This document shows positions 19,056 to 28,326 of a DNA stretch of 64,000 bases, one piece after another. Origin of the DNA: Tropicibacter oceani (GTDB taxonomy: Bacteria > Pseudomonadota > Alphaproteobacteria > Rhodobacterales > Rhodobacteraceae); NCBI RefSeq assembly GCF_029958925.1, contig NZ_CP124616.1:868001-932000 (forward strand), read 5' to 3'. How positions within the stretch are numbered: the first letter of the stretch is position 1; every line of letters begins with the position of its first letter. A program made the position numbers and the translations under genes. The notes beneath the pieces were generated by a model that saw only the letters and a list, made by a program, of their open reading frames with translations, did not search any database and was not told the origin of the DNA.

Positions 19056-20360
19056 TTAGCGGTAACCCGCTGCTTCCATTGCGTCGTTGGTGATGGCCTG
19101 GGCCTTCTCCAGCGCTTCTTCGATGGTCTGCTGACCTGCATAGGCAGCCGAGAATTCCTGGCTGACGTCAGTTGCGATACCGGCAAACTCCGGGATGGCC
19201 GCGAACTGGACGCCGACGTAGGGGGATTCTTCGACGGTCGAGTTGTTCGGGTCAGCCGACAGGATCGACTGCAGGGTCATCTTGGCGAACGGAACTTCCA
19301 TGTAGTTCGGGTTCTCGTACAGCGAGGTACGTGCGCCCGGAGGAACGTTTGCCCAGCCTTCGTTGGCCGCGACCAGCTCGATGTAGTCTTTCGAGGTTGC
19401 CCATTCGACGAACTGCTTGGCTGCGTCGGCTTTCTGCGAACCGGCGGGGATCGCCAGCGCCCATGCCCACAGCCAGTTCGAACGCTTGCCAAGACCGTTG
19501 TCGGGTGCAAGGGCAAAGCCGACGCTGTCAGCAACGGTCGAGTCGTTGGGGTTGGTCACGAAGGATGCCGCAACGGTTGCGTCGATCCACATGCCGCACT
19601 TGCCCTGCTGGAACAGCGACAGGTTTTCGTTGAAGCCGTTGGTGGCGTAACCGGCGGGGCCGGATTCGTCCATCATGCCCTTGTAGAAGTTCAGGGTGTT
19701 TGCCCAGGCTTCGGTGTCGAACTGTGCGTTCCAGTCCATGTCGAACCAGCGTGCGCCGAACGAGTTGGACATCGCGGTGATGAAGGCGCCGCCTTCACCC
19801 CAGCCGGCCTTGCCGCGCAGGCAGATGCCATTGATGTCGGCGTCACGATCGGTCATCGCAGCGGCCGCTTCACGGATGAAGGTCCAGGTCGGGGCTTCGG
19901 GCATTTCCAGCCCGGCCTTTTCCATCAGGTCGGTGCGGTACATGATCATCGAGCTTTCGCCGTAGAACGGTGCCGCGTACAGCGTGCCGTCATGGCTCAG
20001 GCCGCCTGCCATTGCGGGCAGGATGTCGGCAGCGTCATATTCTTCCGACAGATCGTCCAGCGCGACCAGCCAGCCGTTCGCACCCCAGATCGGGGTTTCG
20101 TACATGCCGATGGTCATGATGTCGAACGCGCCACCCTTGGTGGAGATGTCCGTGGTCACGCGCTGACGCAGCACGTTTTCCTCGAGGGTGACCCACTCGA
20201 CTTCGTGGCCGGTCTTGGCGGTGAAGTCAGCGGTCAGACCCTGCATGCGGATCATGTCACCGTTGTTCACGGTCGCGATGGTGAGGGTTTCCGCCGATGC
20301 AGCAAATGCAGTTGCCGTAAGTGCGGTTGCGCCCAGAAGAGCGCGGATGGATTTAGTCAT
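19056..20360 (-). CDS. smoE: Polyol-binding periplasmic protein of the ABC transporter
   Basis: A 434-residue solute-binding protein (family 1, maltose-binding type) with a signal peptide (MTKSIRALLGATALTATAFAASA). The chain begins ETLTIATVNNGDMIRM and has the two-lobe pattern of this family, with aromatic ligand residues such as W in FVEWATS. The ATG at 20360 has GGGAGGAAACTC immediately upstream. It is the first gene of the operon; an upstream ATG frame from 20402 lacks a signal peptide. The relatives bind sorbitol or mannitol. Confidence 0.93.
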   Translation of the reverse strand: MTKSIRALLGATALTATAFAASAETLTIATVNNGDMIRMQGLTADFTAKTGHEVEWVTLEENVLRQRVTTDISTKGGAFDIMTIGMYETPIWGANGWLVALDDLSEEYDAADILPAMAGGLSHDGTLYAAPFYGESSMIMYRTDLMEKAGLEMPEAPTWTFIREAAAAMTDRDADINGICLRGKAGWGEGGAFITAMSNSFGARWFDMDWNAQFDTEAWANTLNFYKGMMDESGPAGYATNGFNENLSLFQQGKCGMWIDATVAASFVTNPNDSTVADSVGFALAPDNGLGKRSNWLWAWALAIPAGSQKADAAKQFVEWATSKDYIELVAANEGWANVPPGARTSLYENPNYMEVPFAKMTLQSILSADPNNSTVEESPYVGVQFAAIPEFAGIATDVSQEFSAAYAGQQTIEEALEKAQAITNDAMEAAGYR

Positions 20361-20401
20361 GAGTTTCCTCCCGGTTTGAGCGAATGCTAAGCTCGTGGGC
20401 A

Positions 20402-20430
20402 ATTACTCATATCTGGTAACCTTCCGTCAA
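20402..20430 (-). promoter_or_regulatory. Predicted sigma70-type promoter of the polyol operon
   Basis: On the minus strand TTGACG (20425-20430) is separated by 17 nt from AGTAAT (20402-20407). Transcription would start near 20395, giving a leader of about 35 nt before the smoE-like start. The rest of the 257-bp gap (20361-20617) holds no gene that I can support. Confidence 0.4.
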
Positions 20431-20617
20431 CTAATTTCGTCTCTGCGCTGCGGCATTTTGGCGGTGCCACTTGTTTAGGCAGTTGAGAAACCGACACAAA
20501 TTGCCAATGGGAAAGCACGAAAGATTTTTGGGGCATAGTCCCATTCTGCCGGCGCGCCCGAGAGTCACTGCTCGCCCAACGTGCGCCGAGGCGATGAGAA
20601 TGGTGAATCGGTCCCTC

Positions 20618-21856
20618 TCAGGCCCTCAATTCCCGCGCCCCAAGGGCACTGATGGCCACCATCACGGCGGCTGTCCCCAAGCAAAGAGGCAGTCCTCCAA
20701 TCTGGTAACTTGCCCCTGAAAGGACAGTCCCCAGCAGCCGCCCGGCGGCATTGGCCATGTAGTAGAACCCGACGTCCATCGTAACGCGGTTGTCCTGCGT
20801 AAAGGCCAGGATCAGGTAGGAATGCAGCGATGAATTCACTGCAAAGACGGCACCAAAGGCCAGCAGTCCGAAAACCAGCGTAAGGGTCAGCCAGGGGGCG
20901 GGTGCCCCGGCCAGCCAGACCAGCAGCGCCAGGCTTGCCGGAATGGCCACCAACGCAAGGGCCCAGCCCTGCGCCAGCCCGACGATAGCAGCGGCGCTGC
21001 GGGACCGGGCGCGCAGCAGGCGCGGCGCATTGGCCTGAACGATCCCGTACAGGATGATCCAAAAGGCCATGAAGGTGCCGATGGTGAAAAAGGCGGCGCG
21101 GTTCGACTGCTCCGAGCCGTCCGACAGGACCGCGTAGAAATAGATCGGAATGCCGACGACAAACCAGACATCGCGCGCGCCAAACAGGAAGACCCGCGCA
21201 AAGCTGAGCCAGTTGATGTTGCGGTCCTTCGAAAACACCTCGGAGAACTTGGCATCCTTGCGGCCCGTGGGCAGGCCGGGGGGCATTTTCAGCATCACCG
21301 CGACAAGGATCAGCGCCAGCACGGCAGCCATCGCCAGGATGGCAGTGGTAAACCCCAGCGTCGCCAAAAGCGCGGCACCCAGAAGGAAACCGACCCCCTT
21401 GACCGCGTTCTTTGATCCGGTCAGCACGGCCACCCACCGGAACAGCCCGTCGCCGTCGCGCGGCGCCAGCAGCTTGACCGCGGATTTCGAGGACATCTTG
21501 GCCAGGTCCTTGGCCACGCCCGACGCGCCCTGAACCAACATGACAAAGGTGACCGAAGTGGCAATCGCCCATTCCGGGTTCAGCTGGGTCAGCGCCAAAA
21601 GCGCCACGACCTGCAGGCCAAGCCCGGCGTAGAGCGTCGAGGTCAACCCAAAGCGCGCCGCAATCCAGCCCGCCGACAGGTTGGTCACAACCCCGGCGAT
21701 TTCGTAAAGAACGAACAGATAGGCCAGCTGCACGGGGGAAAAGCCGATGGCGTGGAAATGCAGCAGCACCAGCATCCGCAGCGCGCCATCGGTCAACATG
21801 AAGGCCCAGTAGGCTGCCGTCACGGCGACATAAGCCGCCAGTCCTTCCTGTTTCAC
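20618..21856 (-). CDS. arsJ: ArsJ-type organoarsenical MFS efflux transporter
   Basis: A 412-residue inner-membrane MFS permease with about 11-12 helices. It is downstream of and overlaps a glyceraldehyde-3-phosphate dehydrogenase gene in an operon headed by ArsR-ArsC. In studied bacteria ArsJ exports 1-arseno-3-phosphoglycerate made by the partner GAPDH. The GTG at 21854-21856 sits in a GTGA overlap with the GAPDH stop; the longer upstream frame is only a shadow inside GAPDH. The N-terminal helix reads [19 protein letters not shown]. The ArsJ assignment rests on family resemblance plus gene context. Confidence 0.85.
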   Translation of the reverse strand: MKQEGLAAYVAVTAAYWAFMLTDGALRMLVLLHFHAIGFSPVQLAYLFVLYEIAGVVTNLSAGWIAARFGLTSTLYAGLGLQVVALLALTQLNPEWAIATSVTFVMLVQGASGVAKDLAKMSSKSAVKLLAPRDGDGLFRWVAVLTGSKNAVKGVGFLLGAALLATLGFTTAILAMAAVLALILVAVMLKMPPGLPTGRKDAKFSEVFSKDRNINWLSFARVFLFGARDVWFVVGIPIYFYAVLSDGSEQSNRAAFFTIGTFMAFWIILYGIVQANAPRLLRARSRSAAAIVGLAQGWALALVAIPASLALLVWLAGAPAPWLTLTLVFGLLAFGAVFAVNSSLHSYLILAFTQDNRVTMDVGFYYMANAAGRLLGTVLSGASYQIGGLPLCLGTAAVMVAISALGARELRA

Positions 21857-22851
21857 AACGAGGCTCCGACCATCAGGGCGACATCCACAAGGCGGTGCGC
21901 ATAGCCCCATTCATTGTCGTACCAGGCATAGATTTTCACCTGGGTGCCGTTGATCACCATCGTCGACGGCGCGTCAATGATCGCCGAGCGCGGATCGTTG
22001 GTATAATCGGTCGAGACCAGCGGCCGTTCCTCGTAGCCAAGGATACCGTTCAGCGGCCCCTCGGCGGCGGTCTTGAACAGGGCGTTCACCTCTTGTGCCG
22101 TGGTCGGGCGGTCCACCTCGAACACGCAGTCGGTCAGCGAGGCGTTCAGCAGGGGCACCCGCACCGCATGGCCGTTCAGCTTGCCGGTCAGCTCCGGATA
22201 GATCAGCGTGATCGCCGTGGCGCTGCCCGTGGTTGTGGGGATCAGCGAATTCAGCGCCGACCGGGCGCGGCGCAGATCCTTGGCGGGGCGGTCGACGATC
22301 GTCTGGGTGTTGGTCACGTCGTGGATCGTGGTGATCGAGCCATGCTTGATCGCCAACGCCTCGTGGATGACCTTGACGACCGGGGCCAGGCAGTTGGTGG
22401 TGCAGCTGGCGGCGGTGACGATCTGGTGCTGCCTGGGGTCATAGCTGTCGTCGTTGACGCCCATGACGATATTGGCGGTCGGGCCATCCTTGACCGGGGC
22501 CGAGACGACGACCTTTTTCACGCCGGCGGCGAAATAGGGGGCCAGTTTCGACTCGGTCTTGAAGGCACCGGTGCAGTCGATGACCACATCGACGTCTTGC
22601 AGGGGCAGATCCTGCAGGCGCTTTTCGCAATGGATCGGCAGGCGCGTGCCATCGACCGTGATCGAGGTGTCGTCATGGGCAAAGCTGGCATTCCAGCGGC
22701 CGTGCACCGTGTCGAACTCCAGTAGATGCGCATGCATCTGCGGATCGCCAACCGCGTCGTTGATCCAGGCGATCTTTGCGCCCCGCTCCAGCAGCGGTTT
22801 GAGGGCAAGTTTGCCCATACGGCCAAGGCCATTGAGTGCATATGTGGTCAT
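21853..22851 (-). CDS. ArsJ-associated glyceraldehyde-3-phosphate dehydrogenase
   Basis: A 332-residue type I GAPDH with the active site [10 protein letters not shown] (catalytic Cys) and a His in the segment [12 protein letters not shown]. Cofactor-binding N-terminus: [15 protein letters not shown]. In the ArsJ system this enzyme uses arsenate in place of phosphate and makes 1-arseno-3-phosphoglycerate, which ArsJ exports. Both ends are 4-nt overlaps (ATGA with arsRC, GTGA with arsJ). Its role here is arsenic resistance, not glycolysis. Confidence 0.9.
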   Translation of the reverse strand: MTTYALNGLGRMGKLALKPLLERGAKIAWINDAVGDPQMHAHLLEFDTVHGRWNASFAHDDTSITVDGTRLPIHCEKRLQDLPLQDVDVVIDCTGAFKTESKLAPYFAAGVKKVVVSAPVKDGPTANIVMGVNDDSYDPRQHQIVTAASCTTNCLAPVVKVIHEALAIKHGSITTIHDVTNTQTIVDRPAKDLRRARSALNSLIPTTTGSATAITLIYPELTGKLNGHAVRVPLLNASLTDCVFEVDRPTTAQEVNALFKTAAEGPLNGILGYEERPLVSTDYTNDPRSAIIDAPSTMVINGTQVKIYAWYDNEWGYAHRLVDVALMVGASL

Positions 22852-23690
22852 GTCAAATCCATCTTTTGCGCGCCAAGGTCATCGACGGCATTTTGTAGGG
22901 CGTTCTTGTCAAGCATGTGAAAGGGAAGCGCGGCAAAGGCCTCGATCCGGTTTTTCAGGGCGCCATAGGCCTGCTGGAAGGCCAGGCTGATCTGGGCGTC
23001 GGTTCCCGTGGCCTTGACCGGATCGGGCATGCCCCAATGGCCGCTGATGGGCTGGCCTTCCCAGGTCGGACACTCTTCGTTTGCGGCCTGGTTGCAGACG
23101 GTAAAGACAAAGTCGAATTCGGGCGCGCCGGGACCGGTGAATTCACTGACGTTCTTGGCGCGCAGCGGCGCGGTATCGTGGCCCTTGGCGGCCAGCACGC
23201 GCAGCGCAAAAGGGTTCAGCTCGGAATAAGGTTTTGCCCCGGCCGAATAGGCGTTGAAACGGTCGCCCGCGATCTTGCGCAAAAGCGCCTCGGCAAAGAT
23301 CGAGCGGGCGGAATTGCCGGTACAGACAAAAAGGACATTGAACTTGCGCTGGGCCATGGCCGTGCCTCTGGGTTGCTGGATGGCAGAGATGGGCGAACAG
23401 ATATCCGGCCGACCGCGGCAGCAGTCGAGCAGAAGATAATCAAAGGTCTGCCGGACCACCGGCATGTCGATGGAATACAAAAGCGAGGTCCCGGCCCGTT
23501 CCTGCGCGATCAGCCCGCCTTGGTGCAGGCTAGACAGATAGGCGGACAGCGTGCTGGCCTTCAGGTTCAGCGCCTCGGCCAGTTCCCCGGCGGGAACGCG
23601 GTCGGGATAGCGGCGCATCAGCAGCCGAAACAGGGCCAACCGCTGCGGGTGGCCAAGGATCGAAAGGCGGTCGGGAATCGTATTTTCCAT
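22848..23690 (-). CDS. arsR/arsC: ArsR-ArsC fusion: arsenic-sensing repressor joined to arsenate reductase
   Basis: A 280-residue two-domain protein. Residues ~1-100 are an ArsR-type winged helix ([20 protein letters not shown] is the recognition region). It ends with C90, C91 and C97, the CC-x5-C spacing known for As(III) binding in Acidithiobacillus ArsR. Residues ~115-260 form a low-molecular-weight phosphatase-type arsenate reductase with C123-TGNSA-R129 and the catalytic Asp in MPDP. The ATG at 23690 has no clear ribosome site and lies inside a palindrome. It heads the GAPDH-arsJ operon and should repress it. As(V) reduction by one domain could feed As(III) to the other. Confidence 0.92.
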   Translation of the reverse strand: MENTIPDRLSILGHPQRLALFRLLMRRYPDRVPAGELAEALNLKASTLSAYLSSLHQGGLIAQERAGTSLLYSIDMPVVRQTFDYLLLDCCRGRPDICSPISAIQQPRGTAMAQRKFNVLFVCTGNSARSIFAEALLRKIAGDRFNAYSAGAKPYSELNPFALRVLAAKGHDTAPLRAKNVSEFTGPGAPEFDFVFTVCNQAANEECPTWEGQPISGHWGMPDPVKATGTDAQISLAFQQAYGALKNRIEAFAALPFHMLDKNALQNAVDDLGAQKMDLT

Positions 23691-23726
23691 ATTTCACGAA
23701 ATACAGAAATAAAGGGCGCGGCGCAA
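23682..23726 (-). promoter_or_regulatory. ArsR operator/promoter overlapping the arsRC start codon
   Basis: On the minus strand TTGCGC (23721-23726) lies 17 nt from TATTTC (23698-23703). TATTTC, with GT between, is followed by GAAATA as a perfect 14-bp palindrome (23690-23703), and outer similar arms extend to about 23682-23711. The predicted transcript starts at or next to the ATG (23690), so the message may be leaderless. This fits the missing ribosome site. Confidence 0.5.
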
Positions 23727-23749
23727 GAGGGGGCGACCGGGGTGCCGGA

Positions 23750-25636
23750 TCAGGTCGAGGGCATCCCCTTGACCTGACGCAGCCGTTTCTGCGCGGCGAT
23801 CCGAAACGGGGCATTGGGCGCGCCGAAACCGCGATAGCCCGAACCCCTTTGGATGATTTCAAAGAACAGGCCTCCGGCAAAGGCCTTGGAATAGACCTGA
23901 AAGAATTCGCCGTGATCGTCCCGATCATACAGGATGTTCAGCGCCTGCATCCGCTCCATCAGGCCCGGCGGAAAGTCAAAGCGTGCGGCAAGGTCGTCGT
24001 AATAGTTCTGCGGGATGGGCAGGGGGGTGAACCCCTTGGCGATCAGCGCGGTCACCGAGGAAAAGATATCGTCGGTGGCCAGCGCGATATGTTGCACCGG
24101 TGCGCCAAAGCTTTCGGACAGAAAGCGGCCCGCCAGGGTGCGGTGGGTGTCGGCCCCGTTCAAGGTGATGCGCAGCGCGCCGTCAGGGGCCTCGACCACT
24201 TGCGAGCGGACAAGCCCGTCAGGATCGGTGACATCGACCATCGGGCTTTTGCGCATGTCAAAGATCGTGCTGTAGAACAGCGTCCAGCTGAGCATGTCTT
24301 CATAGCTCATGGTCTGGGCCAGGTGGTCGATCCGTGTCAGCCCGGCGCCCTTCGGACTGTCTGTCGCGCCGAACTCGGCCTCCCAGACGTGGTCCAGGCC
24401 ACTGCCGGAATCGAGCATGTGCAGCACGCTGCCGGACAGGCCGCGAATGGCGGGGATGTCCAGTTCTCCGGGCCCGATGGGTTGCGAAAAGGGTTCTATC
24501 CCCAGTGCCGTCGCGCGGGCGACGGTGTCCTTGGCCGACCTGACCTGAAGCCCGATATCGCAAACCGAGGTGCCGCGCGCGTTCCAGCTGTGATCGGCGT
24601 GGCCGGTGGTTTCCTCGTTCAGGACGATGCGGATATCGCCCTGCTGCCACAGCGACACCGCCTTGTTGCGGTGGCGATTGGCCTGGGTGAACCCAAGCGT
24701 GGCAAGGGTCTGCTCCAGCGCCCTGGCCTCGGCCCCGCGTGTGGCGAATTCGACAAAGGCGACGCCCGTGGTTTCGACCCGGGCGGGCAGGGCGGGCATG
24801 TCGATGTGCAGCGCAGGTTCGGCCCGCGCCACATCGTCGATCAACGCAACCAAAGACCGATAGCCATCGCGCGCGACACCGCGCGTCGATCCCTGGCGGA
24901 ACTGGTCGTTGAAGATTTCAAGGCTGATCGGCCCCTGATAGCCGGTGGCCATGACGGCCCGCATGAACCCGGTCACGTCCAGGTCTCCTTCGCCCGGCAT
25001 GTTTCGGAAATGCCGGGACCAGTACAGCAGGTCCATCTCGATCAGCGGGGCATCGGCCAGCTGCACGAAAAAGATCTTGTCTCCGGGGATACGCCGGATG
25101 GTTTCCGGGTCGATCTTGCGTGACAGGGTGTGAAAGCTGTCCAGGATCAGGCCGACATTGGGATGATCGGCGCGCCGCACAATTTCCCAGGCATCGCGGT
25201 GATCATTGACATGCCGGCCCCAGGCCAGGGCTTCGTACCCGACACGCAGGCCGCGCCGTGCGGCCCGTTCGCCCAGCTCGTGAAAATCCGCAGCGGCCCG
25301 GTCGATGCCTCCGATGGCCTGTTTGTGGCAGGACGAACAGACCAGAACCAGATCGGTGCCCAGCGCCTGCATCAGGTCGAACTTGCGCTCGGCCCGGTCA
25401 AAGGCCTTGGCGCGCAGTGGTTCGGGCAAGCCTTCGAAATCCCGAAAAGGCTGGAACAGCATGATGTCCAGCCCGTGATCGCGGACCATGCGGCCTACAT
25501 CCTGCGGACTGCCGTCAAAGGCGATGAAATCCTGTTCGAAAATCTCGATCCCGGCATAACCGGCGGCGGCGATTGCCTCCAGCTTGCTGCGGAAATCCCC
25601 CGAGATCGAAACAGTCGCGATGCCAGTCCGGATCAT
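23750..25636 (-). CDS. quiC: 3-dehydroshikimate dehydratase, two-domain (QuiC type)
   Basis: A 628-residue fusion. Residues ~1-280 form a xylose-isomerase-like TIM barrel of the AsbF/QuiC type with metal-ligand segments YEALAW, LILDSFHT and EIFND. Residues ~290-620 are a double VOC domain resembling 4-hydroxyphenylpyruvate dioxygenase (LTRIDHLAQT, GAPVQHIALAT, FFEIIQR). The two-domain QuiC enzymes convert 3-dehydroshikimate to protocatechuate. The upstream gene, which overlaps by ATGA, is a shikimate/quinate dehydrogenase, which supports this role. The next step (protocatechuate cleavage) is not in the window. Confidence 0.87.
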   Translation of the reverse strand: MIRTGIATVSISGDFRSKLEAIAAAGYAGIEIFEQDFIAFDGSPQDVGRMVRDHGLDIMLFQPFRDFEGLPEPLRAKAFDRAERKFDLMQALGTDLVLVCSSCHKQAIGGIDRAAADFHELGERAARRGLRVGYEALAWGRHVNDHRDAWEIVRRADHPNVGLILDSFHTLSRKIDPETIRRIPGDKIFFVQLADAPLIEMDLLYWSRHFRNMPGEGDLDVTGFMRAVMATGYQGPISLEIFNDQFRQGSTRGVARDGYRSLVALIDDVARAEPALHIDMPALPARVETTGVAFVEFATRGAEARALEQTLATLGFTQANRHRNKAVSLWQQGDIRIVLNEETTGHADHSWNARGTSVCDIGLQVRSAKDTVARATALGIEPFSQPIGPGELDIPAIRGLSGSVLHMLDSGSGLDHVWEAEFGATDSPKGAGLTRIDHLAQTMSYEDMLSWTLFYSTIFDMRKSPMVDVTDPDGLVRSQVVEAPDGALRITLNGADTHRTLAGRFLSESFGAPVQHIALATDDIFSSVTALIAKGFTPLPIPQNYYDDLAARFDFPPGLMERMQALNILYDRDDHGEFFQVYSKAFAGGLFFEIIQRGSGYRGFGAPNAPFRIAAQKRLRQVKGMPST

Positions 25637-26499
25637 GTGGTTTCCTTGTCAAAGGAGTCGAAGGCCGCGCGCATGACGGTCTCGTCCGGGGTCTGGCCGG
25701 TAAACAGGGAAAAGGCGCGCACCGCCTGGTATAGCGCCATGAGCGCCCCGTTCATGGTGCGGCAGCCCTTGGCACCGGCGTCCTGCAAAAGCTGCGTCTG
25801 CATGGGGAAATAGACGATATCGGCCACCCAGTGATCTGTGGTGATGAACTGGGTCGGAATGGCTGTGCCGGGCAGTTTCTGCATGCCCATCGGGGTTGCG
25901 TTCACGATGCCGCGGGCCTTGCCCGCAGCTTGGCCAGGATCGGCCGCGACATGCCCGCCCGTCTGGTCGGCAAGGGTCGCTGCGGCATCAGGCGACAGGT
26001 CGTGGATCAGCAGGTCTTGTACGCCCAGATCCTTCAAGGCATGCGCGACAGCGCCCCCCGCGCCGCCCGCACCCAATAGCAGGACGCAGTCCAGATCCAC
26101 GCCGGGCAGCCCCTGGCGCATCGCTTCGGCAAAGCCCCAGAAATCGGTGTTGTGGCCAAAGCGTTTGCCGTCCCGAAACACCACGGTGTTCACGGCGCCG
26201 ACCTTTTGTGCGGCGTCGGACAGCTGGTCCAGATGCTGCATCACAGCCTTCTTGAACGGATAGGTGATGTTCAACCCGGCAAAGCCCGATGCCTCGGCCC
26301 GATCCAACAGCGCGGCCAGCGGTGGGGTGCCGTCCATCCGGTCGGGGTCGATCAGGTCATAGCGGTACTCCAGTCCCAGCGCGCGACCCGCCTGCATATG
26401 CATGGCCGGTGTGCGGGACAGCTGGATGCCATGTCCGATCAACCCTACCTGAACACCCGTGTCGGGTTTTTGGCTTTGCTTTGTCTGCGATTCTGACAT
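25633..26499 (-). CDS. Shikimate/quinate dehydrogenase (AroE family)
   Basis: A 288-residue AroE-fold oxidoreductase. Substrate motifs: QLSRTPAMH, the Lys in NITYPFKK and the Asn/Asp in HNTDFWGF. Cofactor loop: LLGAGGAGGAVAHAL. Being coupled to QuiC, it should oxidise shikimate or quinate to the dehydro acid rather than serve aromatic biosynthesis. The ATG at 26499 is used; GGAGAAACCCC lies ahead. An upstream frame start at 26520 has weaker support. Confidence 0.88.
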   Translation of the reverse strand: MSESQTKQSQKPDTGVQVGLIGHGIQLSRTPAMHMQAGRALGLEYRYDLIDPDRMDGTPPLAALLDRAEASGFAGLNITYPFKKAVMQHLDQLSDAAQKVGAVNTVVFRDGKRFGHNTDFWGFAEAMRQGLPGVDLDCVLLLGAGGAGGAVAHALKDLGVQDLLIHDLSPDAAATLADQTGGHVAADPGQAAGKARGIVNATPMGMQKLPGTAIPTQFITTDHWVADIVYFPMQTQLLQDAGAKGCRTMNGALMALYQAVRAFSLFTGQTPDETVMRAAFDSFDKETT

Positions 26500-26522
26500 G
26501 GGGTTTCTCCGACGTTGCACCG

Positions 26523-26550
26523 TTCATAACGCAAGCCGCCCACGTGTCAA
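26523..26550 (-). promoter_or_regulatory. Predicted promoter of the shikimate dehydrogenase/quiC operon
   Basis: On the minus strand TTGACA (26545-26550) and TATGAA (26523-26528) are 16 nt apart, a good sigma70 pair in the 92-bp gap downstream of the gentisate operon. The start site would be near 26516, giving a short leader before the ATG at 26499. Confidence 0.55.
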
Positions 26551-26591
26551 TTTTTTTGTACCTTTGGGTTAATTTAAGGAGGTGTCGCGCG

Positions 26592-27143
26592 TTAGGTGGA
26601 GACCCCAATCGCGTTCGATCCTGAGGTTTCGCCCCGCAACCGAACCGGCATGTCCCGTTCACGCCCGCCATTGCCCAGGTCGATTGCCGCCAACCAAAGG
26701 GCTTTGGCGCGTTGCAACGGCAACTCTCGGGCGATGCCGCCACCGGGAAGGGGGCGGTCCCAATCGGCGGCGCTCAGATCGCGCCACTCCACGTTCAGAT
26801 GAACCTCGGTGTGGTGGAACAGGTGCCGAAGGGCATGCGCGGGCAGCGCCGCGCCAAAGGCGATTTCCCGGGGCAGGGCCTCGCGGCGCGGATCGGCAGC
26901 GTGCCACCCACCGCGCAGCGCCGCCATCAAGCCCGCCAGCGCCCGGGCGTCATAACTGACCTTGGCAATGATCTGCCTCCGATTGCCGTGATCCAGGTCC
27001 CGGTCAGTCAATTCGTTCAGCTTGCGCGCAAAATAGGCGGTGCCGCGCCGCGCCAAAAGCAGATCCTCGGCCGGGGCATTCGGCGCGTCATAACGTGCGC
27101 CGGTCCCCTGCCGCGCTTTCAACTCCGCGACCGCATCGCTCAT
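26592..27143 (-). CDS. Maleylpyruvate-isomerase N-terminal-domain-like protein (DinB-like fold)
   Basis: A 183-residue protein at the end of the gentisate operon, overlapping the dioxygenase stop by ATGA. The helical pattern (LLLARRGTAYFARKLNEL, RQIIAKVSYDARALAGL) and later His-rich turn (LRHLFHHTEVHLN) resemble the mycothiol-dependent maleylpyruvate isomerase N-terminal domain. Alphaproteobacteria do not make mycothiol, and a GST-type isomerase is in the same operon, so the activity may differ. A thiol-binding or metal-binding role is my inference. Confidence 0.65.
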   Translation of the reverse strand: MSDAVAELKARQGTGARYDAPNAPAEDLLLARRGTAYFARKLNELTDRDLDHGNRRQIIAKVSYDARALAGLMAALRGGWHAADPRREALPREIAFGAALPAHALRHLFHHTEVHLNVEWRDLSAADWDRPLPGGGIARELPLQRAKALWLAAIDLGNGGRERDMPVRLRGETSGSNAIGVST

Positions 27144-28243
27144 GTCTGCCCGTCGACCTGGGTGCGCATGAAATTCAGACGTTCCATGATCGGGGCATCC
27201 GAAAACCGGAAAAGATCGAACTGGCTTTCCGCCAAAAGCGACCAGGACACCCATGACGGGATCACGAACATGTCGCCTTTCTCAAGCCTGTGCGTCTCGC
27301 CGTCCATCACCACCGCGCCAGTCCCTTCGAAGACCTGGAACACGGTTGACCCGACTTCGCGCCGCGCCGGTGTTTCGCACCCGGCGCGCAGGCGATGGAA
27401 TTCGCAGCGGATCGTCGGCATCACATCGCCGCCCGTGGTCGGATTGACATAGCGGACGGCCGCATGCCCCTGTTCGACGGTGGCGGGCTGGCCTTCGTCC
27501 TCCAGCAACAATTGCTGGGTCAGCGCCTGGTCGGTAAACTCCCAACGATAGGCCCCGATGGGCGAGGCAACGGTGTCCTGCAACTGCGACAGGGGCCGCA
27601 AACCGGGATGGCACCAAAGCCGCTCTGACCGCGAAAAGTTCGGGGTGGCGTAATCCGTCACCCGGTCGCTGCCGAACTCAAAGAACCCAACATCGTTGTG
27701 CTGGCTGAAAGGAATGTCCAAACCGTCGATCCAGGCCATCGGCTGGTCGGTGTCGTTGTGATGGCCGTGAAAACACCACCCCGGCGTCAACAACAGATCG
27801 CCGCGCGACATGCGTACGGGGTCACCGTTCACCACGGTCCAAACCCCCTCACCCTCGACCACAAAGCGAAAGGCGTTTTGCGAATGCCGATGTTCCGGCG
27901 CCGTTTCGTGCGGCCCAAGATACTGGATCGCGGCCCAAAGGGTCGGCGAAACATAGGCCTTGCCGCCCAGTCCCGGATTGGCCAACCCGATCGCCCGCCG
28001 CTCACCGCCGCGCCCGACGGGCACCAATGCGCCCGCCTGCTCGGCCAGCGGCAGCAGGGTCGACCACTTCCAGACATGCGCCACGGCCTTCGGCTTGGGA
28101 TGCATGGGCATCAGGTCGCCGGTCTGCGTCCACAGCGGGTTCAGGTGGTTGTCCTTGAACCCCTTGTACAGCGCCCGTAACTCGGGGCTGTCATCGGGGG
28201 TCATGCCATGTGCGACAGACTCGTGGTCAAGCTCTTCGTTCAT
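27140..28243 (-). CDS. Gentisate 1,2-dioxygenase
   Basis: A 367-residue bicupin that cleaves gentisate to maleylpyruvate with Fe(II). The N-terminal cupin has the metal ligands in EHRHSQNAF and a His in FHGHHND; a second cupin is visible in the C-terminal half (EGTGAVVMDGETHRL). The ATG at 28243 follows GGAGGAGGGACAT; the frame extends upstream without a convincing start. It comes after the hairpin and repeat in the gap and before the isomerase-like gene. Confidence 0.92.
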   Translation of the reverse strand: MNEELDHESVAHGMTPDDSPELRALYKGFKDNHLNPLWTQTGDLMPMHPKPKAVAHVWKWSTLLPLAEQAGALVPVGRGGERRAIGLANPGLGGKAYVSPTLWAAIQYLGPHETAPEHRHSQNAFRFVVEGEGVWTVVNGDPVRMSRGDLLLTPGWCFHGHHNDTDQPMAWIDGLDIPFSQHNDVGFFEFGSDRVTDYATPNFSRSERLWCHPGLRPLSQLQDTVASPIGAYRWEFTDQALTQQLLLEDEGQPATVEQGHAAVRYVNPTTGGDVMPTIRCEFHRLRAGCETPARREVGSTVFQVFEGTGAVVMDGETHRLEKGDMFVIPSWVSWSLLAESQFDLFRFSDAPIMERLNFMRTQVDGQT

Positions 28244-28277
28244 ATGTCCCTCCTCCGGCACGGTCTTCCAATTGCCC

Positions 28278-28311
28278 AAAATATCCCGGGGGCGTGGGGG
28301 CTGGCCCCCAC
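28278..28311 (-). repeat. Hairpin plus CCCCCGGGATATTT intergenic element (copy 1)
   Basis: Between the GST gene stop and the dioxygenase start, the minus strand holds an 8-bp stem (28294-28301 with 28304-28311) followed by CCCCCGGGATATTTT (28278-28292 region). The same hexamer-rich motif follows hairpins at about 50000-50046. It may be a partial terminator or an mRNA-processing signal within the gentisate operon. Confidence 0.6.
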
Positions 28312-28326
28312 TCCCGTCCTCACATC

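Noticed and set aside
20361-20617. Search for a small gene or tRNA in the gap before the arsenic operon
   Set aside because: Only short frames without a ribosome site or known motif were seen. The gap is better explained as the polyol operon promoter region.
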